In this document: piece by piece, positions 23,908 through 32,158 of the stretch
Numbering within the stretch: position 1 is the first letter of the stretch
Layout: each line of letters starts with the position of its first letter
Assembly (NCBI GenBank): GCA_964470195.1
Contig: CAYYBG010000010.1
Span: 1-56,782, forward strand
DNA from: RFPI01 sp964470195
Lineage (GTDB): Bacteria > Pseudomonadota > Gammaproteobacteria > Burkholderiales > Methylophilaceae
DNA length: 56,782 nucleotides
Direction of reading: 5' to 3'
Translations under genes and position numbers: made by a program
The notes under the pieces: model-generated
What the model saw: the letters and a program-made list of their open reading frames with translations, nothing else
Told to the model about the DNA's origin: nothing
The model's database searches: none

Positions 23908-24541
23908 TCGCAGATGATTGGGCAAGCAAGGTCTGTAACCCTTGCATATCCATTCTTTCGGCATTCTGTCCATGCGCAGGATGCTTAGTAGCAAAGCGCA
24001 TATCATCGTACTCAAATACGCTCAATTTAATCGGCCCATTCGGACCTTCCAATGTAAAGGTTGGTACTTTTAATCTTTCGGCATTTTTTTTGTCATTGGC
24101 ACGTCTATCTCGCACGCGAAAAGATTTATCCCCCGATTGATAGGGAATTTGCTGATTCAGCAAAAAAATCTCCACGTCTTTTGCGCTATCAGCAAACAAA
24201 TGAATATGAGTCTCAGAGTAAGGCCCTGCGGTACCGTCTAACACTGGACCAGTCAGGTGCGGATGAAAACGCTCGAACAGCTGCATGACTTTAAGGGCGT
24301 CCTGGCGCAACTCATGCAACATGCCGGGTTGTTCTTCGCTCAGGTATAAGGCGTGATATAGACGAATTTCTTCTTCAATCTCGCTATTGGACGGCAAACA
24401 AAAAGCATCAGTCACACCAAGTTGTCGCCCAGCTTTTTTCTTGGCATAAGCAAAATCTGCGACTCCGTCCTCGACCATCATACGGGCAGCTGCTTGGGCA
24501 ATCACTTGGCGCAGTTGTAAGGCGCGAAACTCTTTACTCAT
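23900..24541 (-). CDS. Conserved betaproteobacterial hypothetical protein
   Basis: The 213-residue soluble protein has a helical N-terminal half (ALQLRQVIAQAAARMMVEDG, YAKKKAGRQLGV) and a mixed C-terminal half with LTGPVLDGTAGPYSETHIHLFADSAKDVEIFLL. That region resembles a conserved family seen near cell-wall or nucleotidyltransferase-annotated genes in betaproteobacteria. I recognise the family pattern but not a proven function; existing labels for it look unreliable. It lies just 3' of mrcA on the same strand (gap 17 bp to the mrcA stop, with this gene upstream), so it could be cotranscribed with mrcA's 5' neighbour strand only as the last distal reading frame order permits; the relation is unproven. 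Confidence 0.6.
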   Translation of the reverse strand: MSKEFRALQLRQVIAQAAARMMVEDGVADFAYAKKKAGRQLGVTDAFCLPSNSEIEEEIRLYHALYLSEEQPGMLHELRQDALKVMQLFERFHPHLTGPVLDGTAGPYSETHIHLFADSAKDVEIFLLNQQIPYQSGDKSFRVRDRRANDKKNAERLKVPTFTLEGPNGPIKLSVFEYDDMRFATKHPAHGQNAERMDMQGLQTLLAQSSATT

Positions 24542-24558
24542 TGCTTGCTTTCAAGTGG

Positions 24559-26901
24559 TTAATACAACTGATTGATGTCAGTAGGCTCGCTAATATTTGC
24601 TTTTATTGGGACATGGTCATCTTTGTCTTTATCCGCAGGAGGATATTCATCGTAGAAGTACTCAAAAAGACCGCCTTCAGTATCACTGGCACGACGTCCA
24701 TTGGCTAGATTAATTTTTATTTGGGTCACACCGTCTGGCACAGTGGCGATATCTTGTGGAGATCCTTTCAGTGCGGTCGCCATATAGTCAATCCAAATGG
24801 GTAAAGCCGCTGAACCGCCAGTCTCATTACCAAGCGACCTAGGTTGATCATAGCCCATCCACACCACTGCAACATGATTTGGGTTATAGCCTGCAAACCA
24901 TGCATCTATGTGGTTATTGGTTGTCCCAGTTTTTCCTGCTAAATCAAAACGGCCCAATTGACTGGCTTTAGCCGCTGTTCCAATGCGGGTGACATCACGC
25001 ATCATGGAAGTCATGATAAAGGCGTTACGCTCATCAATGACGCGTTCTGCATTTTCCCCTGCCCGGGTAATCTTCGCCATTTCAATAATTTTTCCCTGAC
25101 TATCAGTAATCTTGCTGATCAAATAGGGTTTGATAAGATAGCCACCATTTGAAAATACCGCATATGCTTGTGCCATTTTCCAGGGAGTGACTGAACCTGC
25201 CCCAAGCGCAAGCGTGAGATAAGGTGGGTGATCTTTTTTGGCAAAGCCAAATAAGGTGATAAATTGTTGCGCATACTCAACCCCTATGGTGTTAAGCAGA
25301 CGAATGGATACCATATTTTTAGATTTCGTCAGGGCGGTACGTAACCGCATAGGACCTTCGTATTTACCATCGAAGTTATGAGGGTTCCAATCTTCCCCGC
25401 TACCGGTCAATTGTGCACTAAACGAAATCGGCTCATCTTCAAATACACTTGCAGGGCTGTAACCTTTCTCTAGCGCAGCAGAGTAGATAAACGGTTTAAA
25501 ACTTGAGCCTGGTTGTCGCCAAGCTTGTGTCGCATGATTAAATTTATTACGACTAAAGTTAAAGCCACCGACTAAGGCTTTAATGGCGCCGTCATGAGAA
25601 TCTAATGCCACAATGGCAGATTCGACCTGAGGTAGTTGACTAACTCGCCAGCCCGTTTCTGTTTGTAGGATGCGGATAATGGACCCCACTTTGATACGCT
25701 GCTTGGCTGAAATTTTGCTTGGATCTTTGCTATTCAGCTGCCCCTGAATAAGCTCTAGACCTTTTCCCTCTATGATAATTTCTTCACCCGAGGCGCTGTG
25801 TACTTGCACAGCATTTTTACTTAATTTGGTCACGACAGCTGGGGTGAGCCCATTAAAACTCTCGAATTCATCCAAAGCATCTTCCATTTTTTTAATCGCC
25901 TCAGGATCCGACATAAGTTGATCTGAGAGTTGCTTTTCAGGTCCGCGATAACCATGACGTTGGTCATAGTCCAATACGCCTCGCATCAGGGCTAAGTTTG
26001 CAGCGTGTTGATCAGTCTTAGAAATGGTGGTGTAAACATTCATCCCACTACTGTAGATTTTCTCTTGATAACGCTCAAACATCACTTGTCTGACCATTTC
26101 ACCCACGTAGTCGGCAGCGAACTCTCTGGTTTCTCTGCCTGATTTAAAATGCAACGGTGTGGATAAAGCTTGTTGATATTGCACGTCAGTAATGAATTTA
26201 TAGCGTTTCATATTGGCTAATACTTGGCGCTGACGGGAAATCGCGCGCTTGGGATATTGGTAAGGATTGTAGTTGCTTGGCGCTTTTGGTAGCCCAGCCA
26301 ATACTGCCATTTCAGCAAGATTTAGCTTGTTTAATGGTTTGCCAAAATAAATTTGGGCGGCAGCAGAAAAGCCATAAGAACGTTGTCCTAAAAAAATTTG
26401 ATTGATATAAAGTTCAAGTATCTGCTCTTTCGTTAGGTTATGTTCTATTTTGATTGCTAATAAGGCCTCATTGATTTTGCGCTTGAAACTGCGCTCGTTG
26501 GATAAATAGAAATTGCGAGCTACTTGCATGGTAATGGTACTCGCACCCTCTTTAGAGCCACCCATGATATTATTCACCGCGGCACGCAGAATCCCTTTGG
26601 TATCCACCCCACCGTGCTTATAAAAACGTACATCCTCAATCGCCAAAATGGCGTTCTGCATATCTTTGGGAGTATCTTGAATTTTGATAAAGTCACGACG
26701 CTCTTCACCATATTCCGCCAGTAAATAATGGTCTGCTGACCAAACCCTCAAGGGTTGCTTTGGGTGATAGTTGGTTAACGCATCCAAAGAGGGAAGTTCT
26801 GGGTAGATAAGTGCTGCTGCTAAACCAACCAGTGAAGTAAAAATTAATAACCCACTGATGAGTAAAACAAACACAGCAATGATTGGACGTTTTGGCAACA
26901 T
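24559..26901 (-). CDS. mrcA: Penicillin-binding protein 1A (bifunctional transglycosylase/transpeptidase)
   Basis: PBP1A polymerises and cross-links peptidoglycan. From ATG 26901 the 780-residue protein has one N-terminal membrane anchor and a GT51 transglycosylase domain with the catalytic Glu in AIEDVRFYKHGGVD. An OB-like insert follows, then a transpeptidase domain with SxxK (PGSSFKPFIYS), SxN (KSKNMVSIRL) and KTG (AGKTGTTNNH). I choose ATG 26901, since the upstream in-frame start adds 19 residues that run through the promoter palindrome at 26925-26944. It diverges from aroK; the pilMNOPQ genes usual between them in betaproteobacteria are absent. Confidence 0.96.
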   Translation of the reverse strand: MLPKRPIIAVFVLLISGLLIFTSLVGLAAALIYPELPSLDALTNYHPKQPLRVWSADHYLLAEYGEERRDFIKIQDTPKDMQNAILAIEDVRFYKHGGVDTKGILRAAVNNIMGGSKEGASTITMQVARNFYLSNERSFKRKINEALLAIKIEHNLTKEQILELYINQIFLGQRSYGFSAAAQIYFGKPLNKLNLAEMAVLAGLPKAPSNYNPYQYPKRAISRQRQVLANMKRYKFITDVQYQQALSTPLHFKSGRETREFAADYVGEMVRQVMFERYQEKIYSSGMNVYTTISKTDQHAANLALMRGVLDYDQRHGYRGPEKQLSDQLMSDPEAIKKMEDALDEFESFNGLTPAVVTKLSKNAVQVHSASGEEIIIEGKGLELIQGQLNSKDPSKISAKQRIKVGSIIRILQTETGWRVSQLPQVESAIVALDSHDGAIKALVGGFNFSRNKFNHATQAWRQPGSSFKPFIYSAALEKGYSPASVFEDEPISFSAQLTGSGEDWNPHNFDGKYEGPMRLRTALTKSKNMVSIRLLNTIGVEYAQQFITLFGFAKKDHPPYLTLALGAGSVTPWKMAQAYAVFSNGGYLIKPYLISKITDSQGKIIEMAKITRAGENAERVIDERNAFIMTSMMRDVTRIGTAAKASQLGRFDLAGKTGTTNNHIDAWFAGYNPNHVAVVWMGYDQPRSLGNETGGSAALPIWIDYMATALKGSPQDIATVPDGVTQIKINLANGRRASDTEGGLFEYFYDEYPPADKDKDDHVPIKANISEPTDINQLY

Positions 26902-26924
26902 GGAGCAGTCTCGGGATAAATAAA

Positions 26925-26944
26925 TGGCAATATTATAATTGCCA
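26925..26944 (-). promoter_or_regulatory. Palindromic -10 region upstream of mrcA
   Basis: TGGCAAT-ATTATA-ATTGCCA is a perfect 7-bp inverted repeat. On the minus strand its centre reads TATAAT, an ideal -10 for mrcA, 24 bp from the start codon. No good -35 is found at 16-18 bp. The palindrome may be an operator over the promoter. Confidence 0.4.
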
Positions 26945-26969
26945 TTCCCTATTGGCATAAGGGGCTTAT

Positions 26970-26998
26970 CTGACTTTTCCCTCGCTTTGGCTTAAAAT
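26970..26998 (+). promoter_or_regulatory. Candidate aroK promoter
   Basis: CTGACT (26970-26975, 4 of 6) and TAAAAT (26993-26998, 5 of 6) are separated by 17 bp, about 30 bp before the aroK start. Confidence 0.5.
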
Positions 26999-27028
26999 AC
27001 CACCTAATAAAACAATGAGGTTAGGGTC

Positions 27029-27568
27029 GTGACAAATATCATTTTTGTGGGATTAATGGGGGCGGGTAAGACCACGGTGGGTCGCGCGCTTGCCAAAAAC
27101 CTCAAAAAGACTTTTTATGATACTGACCTTGAGATTGAAAAGAGAACAGGCGTGAAAATATCCACCATCTTCGAGATGGAGGGTGAATCTGGCTTTAGAA
27201 AGCGTGAAACTGCCATCCTAGATGAGTTAAGCAGCCTTGCTGAAGTGGTTTTGGCCACTGGCGGAGGGGCCGTGTTAGATGAAAAAAATCGTCACTTGAT
27301 GAAAACGCGCGGAATAGTAGTCTATTTGCGTGCTGATATACACGATTTATATCTTCGCACGCGTCATGATAGAAACCGTCCGCTACTTCAAACTGCTGAC
27401 CCGCAAGCCAAACTACGCGACTTATTCGTTATTCGTGACCCGTTGTATCGTGAGGTGGCGGATATCGTAGTGGATACTGGTAGCCAGCCAGTAACCAATA
27501 TTGTTGGAAAAATACAAGCACTGATTGCAAAAAAAATCTCTGAGAAAGTGACAACAGATAGTCTATGA
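27029..27568 (+). CDS. aroK: Shikimate kinase
   Basis: AroK phosphorylates shikimate at O3 in the chorismate pathway, feeding the trp genes in this window. The 179-residue protein has the Walker A loop GLMGAGKTTVG, substrate residues in FYDTDLEIEKRTG, GESGFRKRE and VLATGGGAV, and the lid Arg in RTRHDRNRPLL. The start is GTG 27029 with GAGG upstream; a nearby ATG (27015) reads into a stop codon. It overlaps aroB by 4 bp. Confidence 0.95.
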   Translation: MTNIIFVGLMGAGKTTVGRALAKNLKKTFYDTDLEIEKRTGVKISTIFEMEGESGFRKRETAILDELSSLAEVVLATGGGAVLDEKNRHLMKTRGIVVYLRADIHDLYLRTRHDRNRPLLQTADPQAKLRDLFVIRDPLYREVADIVVDTGSQPVTNIVGKIQALIAKKISEKVTTDSL

Positions 27569-28653
27569 GTGATATGCAAACCCTACAAGTCGATCTTGCT
27601 GAGCGCAGTTATCCCATTCATATTGGTAGCAATTTGTTGGGTCAAGCGGGATTAATCACACCGCATTTGAAACGCCAACAAGTAGCGGTGGTTACTAATA
27701 CAACGGTTGCGCCATTGTATTTGGATAAGCTGACCAATACCTTAAATTGCGCCGGTGTCAGTGTCATCCCGATTATCTTGCCAGATGGTGAGGCTTATAA
27801 AAATAGCGATACACTGAATTTGATTTATGACGCCTTGTTGCAACATCGCTGTGAACGTTCAACTACCCTGATTGCTTTGGGTGGCGGAGTCATTGGCGAT
27901 ATGACGGGATATGCAGCTGCAACTTATTTGCGAGGCGTGCCATTTATTCAGATTCCTACCACGCTATTATCACAAGTGGATTCCTCAGTTGGGGGAAAAA
28001 CCGGTATTAATCATCCTTTGGGTAAAAATATGATAGGCGCCTTCTATCAGCCGCAATTGGTATTAGCAGATATTGATACCCTCAGAACCTTGCCAGCGCG
28101 TGAGCTCTCAGCAGGAGTGGCCGAAGTGATTAAATATGGCCTGATTCGCGATGAGAAATTCTTTGATTGGCTAGAGGCCAATATCAGCGCTCTCATGGCC
28201 TTGGATAATGAAGTCACTGCACAGGCGATTTACCGTTCATGCCTGAATAAAGCGCAGGTGGTTGCTGCGGATGAGCATGAGAGAGGTGAGCGCGCCACGC
28301 TCAATCTAGGACATACTTTTGGTCACGCGATTGAGAATGGCATGGGTTATGGCGTATGGCTTCATGGTGAGGCGGTGGCTGCAGGGACGATACTGGCTGC
28401 AGATTTATCGCGACGCATGGGTTGGCTCAATGCTAAGCAAGTTGAGCGTATGACCGCTATCTTTAAAGCAGCAAAATTACCATTGCATCCACCCGCGCTT
28501 GGTGTAGACAAATACTTGGATCTGATGGGGCTGGATAAAAAAGTGGTAGATGGCAAGATACGCCTAGTATTGCAACAAGGAATAGGCAAATCCTTAGTCA
28601 CCAGCGATTATGATCCTGCCTTGTTACGTCAAACACTAGAAGCTATACACTAG
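27565..28653 (+). CDS. aroB: 3-dehydroquinate synthase
   Basis: AroB cyclises DAHP to 3-dehydroquinate using NAD and a divalent metal. The 362-residue protein shows LPDGEAYKN, the NAD/phosphate site ALGGGVIGDMTGYAAATY, QVDSSVGGKTGINHPLGKN, and the metal ligands in EVIKYGLI, LNLGHTFGHAIE and LHGEAVAAG. The ATGA overlap with aroK implies coupled translation; dgt follows after 10 bp. Confidence 0.97.
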   Translation: MSDMQTLQVDLAERSYPIHIGSNLLGQAGLITPHLKRQQVAVVTNTTVAPLYLDKLTNTLNCAGVSVIPIILPDGEAYKNSDTLNLIYDALLQHRCERSTTLIALGGGVIGDMTGYAAATYLRGVPFIQIPTTLLSQVDSSVGGKTGINHPLGKNMIGAFYQPQLVLADIDTLRTLPARELSAGVAEVIKYGLIRDEKFFDWLEANISALMALDNEVTAQAIYRSCLNKAQVVAADEHERGERATLNLGHTFGHAIENGMGYGVWLHGEAVAAGTILAADLSRRMGWLNAKQVERMTAIFKAAKLPLHPPALGVDKYLDLMGLDKKVVDGKIRLVLQQGIGKSLVTSDYDPALLRQTLEAIH

Positions 28654-28663
28654 GCTGTTACAG

Positions 28664-29800
28664 ATGAGCTTAGCTAATTACGCCGCCCTATCTCAACACA
28701 GTCGAGGCCGACGCCACCCTGAGGCTGACCCGCAGGGTCGAGATCAGTATCAGCGTGATCGTGACCGCATCATACATTCCAGTGCCTTTCGTCGTTTGGA
28801 ATATAAGACGCAAGTGTTCGTCAATCATGAGGGTGATCTTTTCCGTACGCGTTTAACCCATAGTTTAGAAGTTGCGCAAATTGGCCGAGCTATTGCTCGA
28901 AACCTTGCCTTGCATGAGGATTTGGTTGAGGGTATTTCTCTTGCTCATGATTTGGGACATACCCCATTTGGCCATGCAGGCCAAGATGCGCTAAATGAAT
29001 GTATGCGCGATTATGGTGGTTTTGAGCATAATCTGCAGTCTCTCAGAGTAGTGGATTTATTAGAGCAACGTTATGCCGATTTCGATGGGCTGAATCTGAC
29101 TTTTGAGATGCGAGAAGGTATTCTAAAACATTGCTCACTCAATAATGCTAAGCTGCTTGGTGATGTGGGTGAACGTTTTCTGCTCAAGCAACAACCATCA
29201 CTGGAAGCGCAAGTGACCAATTTGGCGGATGAGATAGCCTATAACAATCATGATGTGGATGATGGATTACGATCTGGCTTGATTACTCTTGATCAACTAA
29301 AGCAAGTGCGCTTGTTTGGGGATCAGTTGAAACAAGTACAGCAGCGATATCCTGATTTGCAGGGACGTCGCTTGATTCATGAAACTGTTAGACGCATGAT
29401 TAACGCGCAAATTGTAGATTTGTGCCAACAAAGCCAAGCGAATATCCAACAAGCCAATCCTCAAAATATTGATGATGTTCGCCAGCACGCAAGATTGATA
29501 GGTTTCAGTCCCAGCATGGCAGAGCAACAAATTGAATTAAAACGCTTCTTACATAAGAACCTTTACCAACATTATCGTGTTAACCGGATGAGCGCTAAGG
29601 CCAAACGTATCGTCAGCGCCTTGTTTGAGGTCTTTATACAATCACCAAATCTGATGCCAGATGAATATCAAGAGCGGTCGCAACAAGACCAACCACACGC
29701 TTTGGCAAGGGCAGTTGCTGATTATATTGCTGGTATGACCGATCGATATGCCATTCGTGAATATCAACGATTGTTTACAGTAGAGGAAAGAGAGCTTTAG
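28664..29800 (+). CDS. dgt: Deoxyguanosinetriphosphate triphosphohydrolase-like protein
   Basis: Dgt-type HD-domain enzymes split dNTPs to deoxynucleosides and triphosphate. The 378-residue protein has SSAFRRLEYKTQVF, the HD metal ligands in RTRLTHSLEVAQIGRAI, LAHDLGHTPFGHAGQDAL, and the distal Asp in NLADEIAYNNHDVDDG. The length fits the bacterial Dgt-like subfamily. It is the third gene of the aroK-aroB-dgt operon; the gltB that often follows in betaproteobacteria is replaced by the porin. Confidence 0.92.
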   Translation: MSLANYAALSQHSRGRRHPEADPQGRDQYQRDRDRIIHSSAFRRLEYKTQVFVNHEGDLFRTRLTHSLEVAQIGRAIARNLALHEDLVEGISLAHDLGHTPFGHAGQDALNECMRDYGGFEHNLQSLRVVDLLEQRYADFDGLNLTFEMREGILKHCSLNNAKLLGDVGERFLLKQQPSLEAQVTNLADEIAYNNHDVDDGLRSGLITLDQLKQVRLFGDQLKQVQQRYPDLQGRRLIHETVRRMINAQIVDLCQQSQANIQQANPQNIDDVRQHARLIGFSPSMAEQQIELKRFLHKNLYQHYRVNRMSAKAKRIVSALFEVFIQSPNLMPDEYQERSQQDQPHALARAVADYIAGMTDRYAIREYQRLFTVEEREL

Positions 29801-29813
29801 ACATACCTTATAT

Positions 29814-29850
29814 ATATAGCCCTGAAAAACTCTTTTATAACAGGCTATAT
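29814..29850 (+). other. Hairpin after dgt
   Basis: ATATAGCCCTG (29814-29824) and CAGGCTATAT (29841-29850) pair over 10 bp with one bulge, 14 bp past the dgt stop codon. There is no U tract, so it may protect the 3' end instead of terminating. Confidence 0.35.
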
Positions 29851-29870
29851 GGTCAATAAAATCCTGCCCC

Positions 29871-29896
29871 TGTTGTTTTTTTGCAACAAAACAACA
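29871..29896. promoter_or_regulatory. Inverted repeat upstream of the porin
   Basis: TGTTGTTTT (29871-29879) and AAAACAACA (29888-29896) form a perfect 9-bp inverted repeat around TTTGCAAC, about 130 bp before the porin start. It has no T tract and is more like a protein binding site than a terminator. No regulator is known. Confidence 0.3.
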
Positions 29897-29957
29897 CTTG
29901 TTGGAAAAAACACACAATTTTTTCTTGCTAATGGCGAAACGACTTTGGCATACTTGT

Positions 29958-29992
29958 CTCACCTTACTAAAAGACAGTTGTCTTTAAGTGAG
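29958..29992 (+). promoter_or_regulatory. 5' leader stem-loop of the porin mRNA
   Basis: AAAGAC (29970-29975) and GTCTTT (29980-29985) pair around an AGTT tetraloop, extended by outer CTCAC (29958-29962) and GTGAG (29988-29992). It ends 17 nt before the AGGAGA ribosome binding site. Stem-loops here stabilise abundant outer-membrane protein mRNAs such as ompA. Confidence 0.45.
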
Positions 29993-30022
29993 TTTTAAAT
30001 TCAAACGAATTAGGAGAATTTC

Positions 30023-31273
30023 ATGAACAAGAAATTAGGTTTAGCAGTTGCTGGTGCTGTTTTAGCACTTTCTTCTGCAGCTCAAGCTGGTATCACAATT
30101 CCAGCTGGTGATTGGACAATTGACATTAGCGGTAACGTTAATGCTTACTACCAAAACACACGCGCAAGCGGTGGTGATTGGGGTGCTGCTGGTGTTGCTG
30201 GTGGTGTTGCTGGTGGCCGTGATGCAAACGGTGACCGTGTTGCTAACGGTATCAACACTGGTTTGTTGCCATCTTGGATTGGTTTTTCTGGTAAAACACG
30301 TCAAAACGACTTAGACGTTGCTTTCACTATCAGCTTCCAACCACAAGTATCTGACAATGGCCCTACAGGTGACGGCGCTGCTGCTGCATCTTCAAACTCT
30401 CAGTTCTTGAACCGTCAAACATTTGTAACATTTGGTGACGCTTCTTGGGGTACTATCAAACTTGGTAAAGATTTGGGCGTATTCGCTTCTGACGCTATTT
30501 TGTCTGATATGACATTGTTGGGCGTTGGTGCTGGTTCTGGTATCAGCGGTTCCCCAATCAATACGACTTTAGGTGGTATTGGAACTGGTTATATGTACGC
30601 TGCATGGAAAGGTCAAATTGCCTATACCACTCCTAACTGGAATGGTTTCCAAGCAACTGTTGCTTTAACTAACCCTAACCAAGGTTTCGGTTCAGCTAAT
30701 CAAGAGCGTCTAGGCTACGAAGGTAAGGCTTCTTACTCATGGGCTGGTGATGTATCTGGTAAAGTTTGGGCATCTTTCGCTTCATATGATGTAACGACTA
30801 CTGGTGTTGCTGCAACTGATGATGCTGATGCAATTCCATCAGTTTCTTACACAGCACAAGCTTATGACTTGGGTGGTAACGTAAACGTTGGTAACCTAGG
30901 TGTTACAGCTTACTACTACAACGGTCGTGGCGCTGGTACAACATTGTTCGGTTCTTTAGGTGCTGATGCTAATGGTAAAAAACGTGATTCACACGGTGGT
31001 TACTTGCAAGCTACCTACGTAATCCCAACAGGTACTAAATTGGGCGTATCTTACGGTGTATCTAAGTTAGATGACACTAACGCTGACCGTGCAGCTGGTG
31101 TAGCACTTGTTGAAACTAACCGTCGTTGGACTATCGGTGCATACCACCCATTGACTAAGTCTTTGAACTTGGTTGCTGAGTACAATGATGTTAAGTCTGA
31201 AGCTCAAAACTACGTTAACGTAGCTGATGCTAAGTCCAAAAACATCTCTCTAGGCGCGATCTTGTTCTTCTAA
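30023..31273 (+). CDS. Major outer membrane porin (Gram-negative porin family)
   Basis: The 416-residue protein has a clean signal peptide (MNKKLGLAVAGAVLALSSAA, cleaved near AQA-G) and a 16-strand general porin pattern: FSGKTRQNDLDVAFTISFQ, QTFVTFGDASWGTIKLGKD, and the C-terminal strand ISLGAILFF ending in Phe. Codon use is strongly biased to GGT, GCT and AAC, unlike its neighbours, which indicates very high expression. The start follows AGGAGA. An independent 5' stem-loop and a strong terminator make it a single-gene transcript. A 12-bp tandem repeat (30191-30214) encodes GVAGGVAG in a likely surface loop. Confidence 0.9.
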   Translation: MNKKLGLAVAGAVLALSSAAQAGITIPAGDWTIDISGNVNAYYQNTRASGGDWGAAGVAGGVAGGRDANGDRVANGINTGLLPSWIGFSGKTRQNDLDVAFTISFQPQVSDNGPTGDGAAAASSNSQFLNRQTFVTFGDASWGTIKLGKDLGVFASDAILSDMTLLGVGAGSGISGSPINTTLGGIGTGYMYAAWKGQIAYTTPNWNGFQATVALTNPNQGFGSANQERLGYEGKASYSWAGDVSGKVWASFASYDVTTTGVAATDDADAIPSVSYTAQAYDLGGNVNVGNLGVTAYYYNGRGAGTTLFGSLGADANGKKRDSHGGYLQATYVIPTGTKLGVSYGVSKLDDTNADRAAGVALVETNRRWTIGAYHPLTKSLNLVAEYNDVKSEAQNYVNVADAKSKNISLGAILFF

Positions 31274-31299
31274 GATTTCAAGCTTAGTTTGACATTAAG

Positions 31300-31328
31300 A
31301 AACGGCATCTTCGGATGCCGTTTTTTTT
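31300..31328 (+). terminator. Rho-independent terminator of the porin gene
   Basis: ACGGCATC and GATGCCGT arms with a UUCG-type loop (31310-31313) run straight into eight T (31321-31328). Confidence 0.95.
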
Positions 31329-31339
31329 ATGGGGTCATC

Positions 31340-31585
31340 ATGAGATTAATAGTGATTCTGATTGTGCTTGCTTTAATTGCTTGTACGCAGTTGTTGCAAG
31401 GTGAGTCGCAACCTGTCAAACAGATTGATGATAATCAATTCGTCACAACCTGCAGTGGATTAGCAGAAAGCATGGGTGATTGTTTTTATAAAGCGCAAAA
31501 AACTTGTAATGGACAATATTCAATCGTTAGGGAAGTTCGAGATAGCTCTGGGTTACACAGAGAGCTGAAGTTTGTATGTAAATAG
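31340..31585 (+). CDS. Small lipoprotein, unknown function
   Basis: From ATG 31340 an 81-residue product has a short lipoprotein signal (MRLIVILIVLALIACTQ, Cys at residue 15). The mature part holds four cysteines (TTCSG, GDCFYKAQKTC, KFVCK), possibly two disulfides. The longer in-frame start lies inside the porin terminator and is rejected. It begins 12 bp after that terminator. No family is recognised. Confidence 0.65.
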   Translation: MRLIVILIVLALIACTQLLQGESQPVKQIDDNQFVTTCSGLAESMGDCFYKAQKTCNGQYSIVREVRDSSGLHRELKFVCK

Positions 31586-31607
31586 TCCACAAGCAAAAAA
31601 AGCCTTT

Positions 31608-32087
31608 TTATATGTGACGAATCCAATGTCCAGTCTTGCCGCCAAGTTTCTCTTGTAGCGCGATATTAGACATGGTCATGCCTCTATCCACCGCTTTGCA
31701 CATATCGTAAATGGTGAGCAGTGCCACGCTAGTGGCTGTCAGAGCTTCCATTTCAACCCCTGTTTTGCCGTTGCACTCCACGGTACATATACAGCGAATA
31801 CTGTTTTGCGCCTGATCAATATCAAACTCTAATGCCACATGACTTAGGGCTATAGGATGGCAAAGAGGGATCAGCTCTGCACATTTTTTTGCTGCCTGAA
31901 TTCCTGCAATTCTTGCAATGCCTAGTACATCGCCTTTTTTAGCATTTCCTTGTTGTATTAACGCCAGCGTATCAGGCAACATTTGGATAGTGCCACTTGC
32001 AATCGCTTTTCTGACAGTATCTGCCTTGTTGCTCACGCTCACCATATGCGCTTGTCCATCTTGATCAAAATGAGAAAGTTTGCTCAT
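31608..32087 (-). CDS. moaC: Cyclic pyranopterin monophosphate synthase
   Basis: MoaC works with MoaA in the first step of molybdenum cofactor synthesis. The 159-residue protein has MVSVSNKADTVRKAIASG, the active-site strand ELIPLCHPIALSHV, CNGKTGVEMEALTATSVA, and MCKAVDRGM near the C-terminus. No other moa gene is nearby. It is convergent with the lipoprotein and divergent from the bepA-like gene. Confidence 0.96.
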   Translation of the reverse strand: MSKLSHFDQDGQAHMVSVSNKADTVRKAIASGTIQMLPDTLALIQQGNAKKGDVLGIARIAGIQAAKKCAELIPLCHPIALSHVALEFDIDQAQNSIRCICTVECNGKTGVEMEALTATSVALLTIYDMCKAVDRGMTMSNIALQEKLGGKTGHWIRHI

Positions 32088-32120
32088 AGCTCATTCCACG
32101 GTAAGTTAAAATGCTGAGAA

Positions 32121-32149
32121 TTGGTTGAACTCATAGTTAAGCCTATTAT
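32121..32149 (+). promoter_or_regulatory. Candidate promoter of the bepA-like gene
   Basis: TTGGTT (32121-32126) and TATTAT (32144-32149) are 17 bp apart. The predicted start near 32156 lies only a few bases before ATG 32159/32162, and no ribosome binding site is visible, so the message may be leaderless. Confidence 0.5.
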
Positions 32150-32158
32150 CATAAAACA

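Noticed and set aside
29930..29975. Sigma-54 promoter for the porin (TGGCGAAAC...TTTGGCA)
   Set aside because: The GG and GC landmarks are not at the fixed spacing required for -24/-12 elements.
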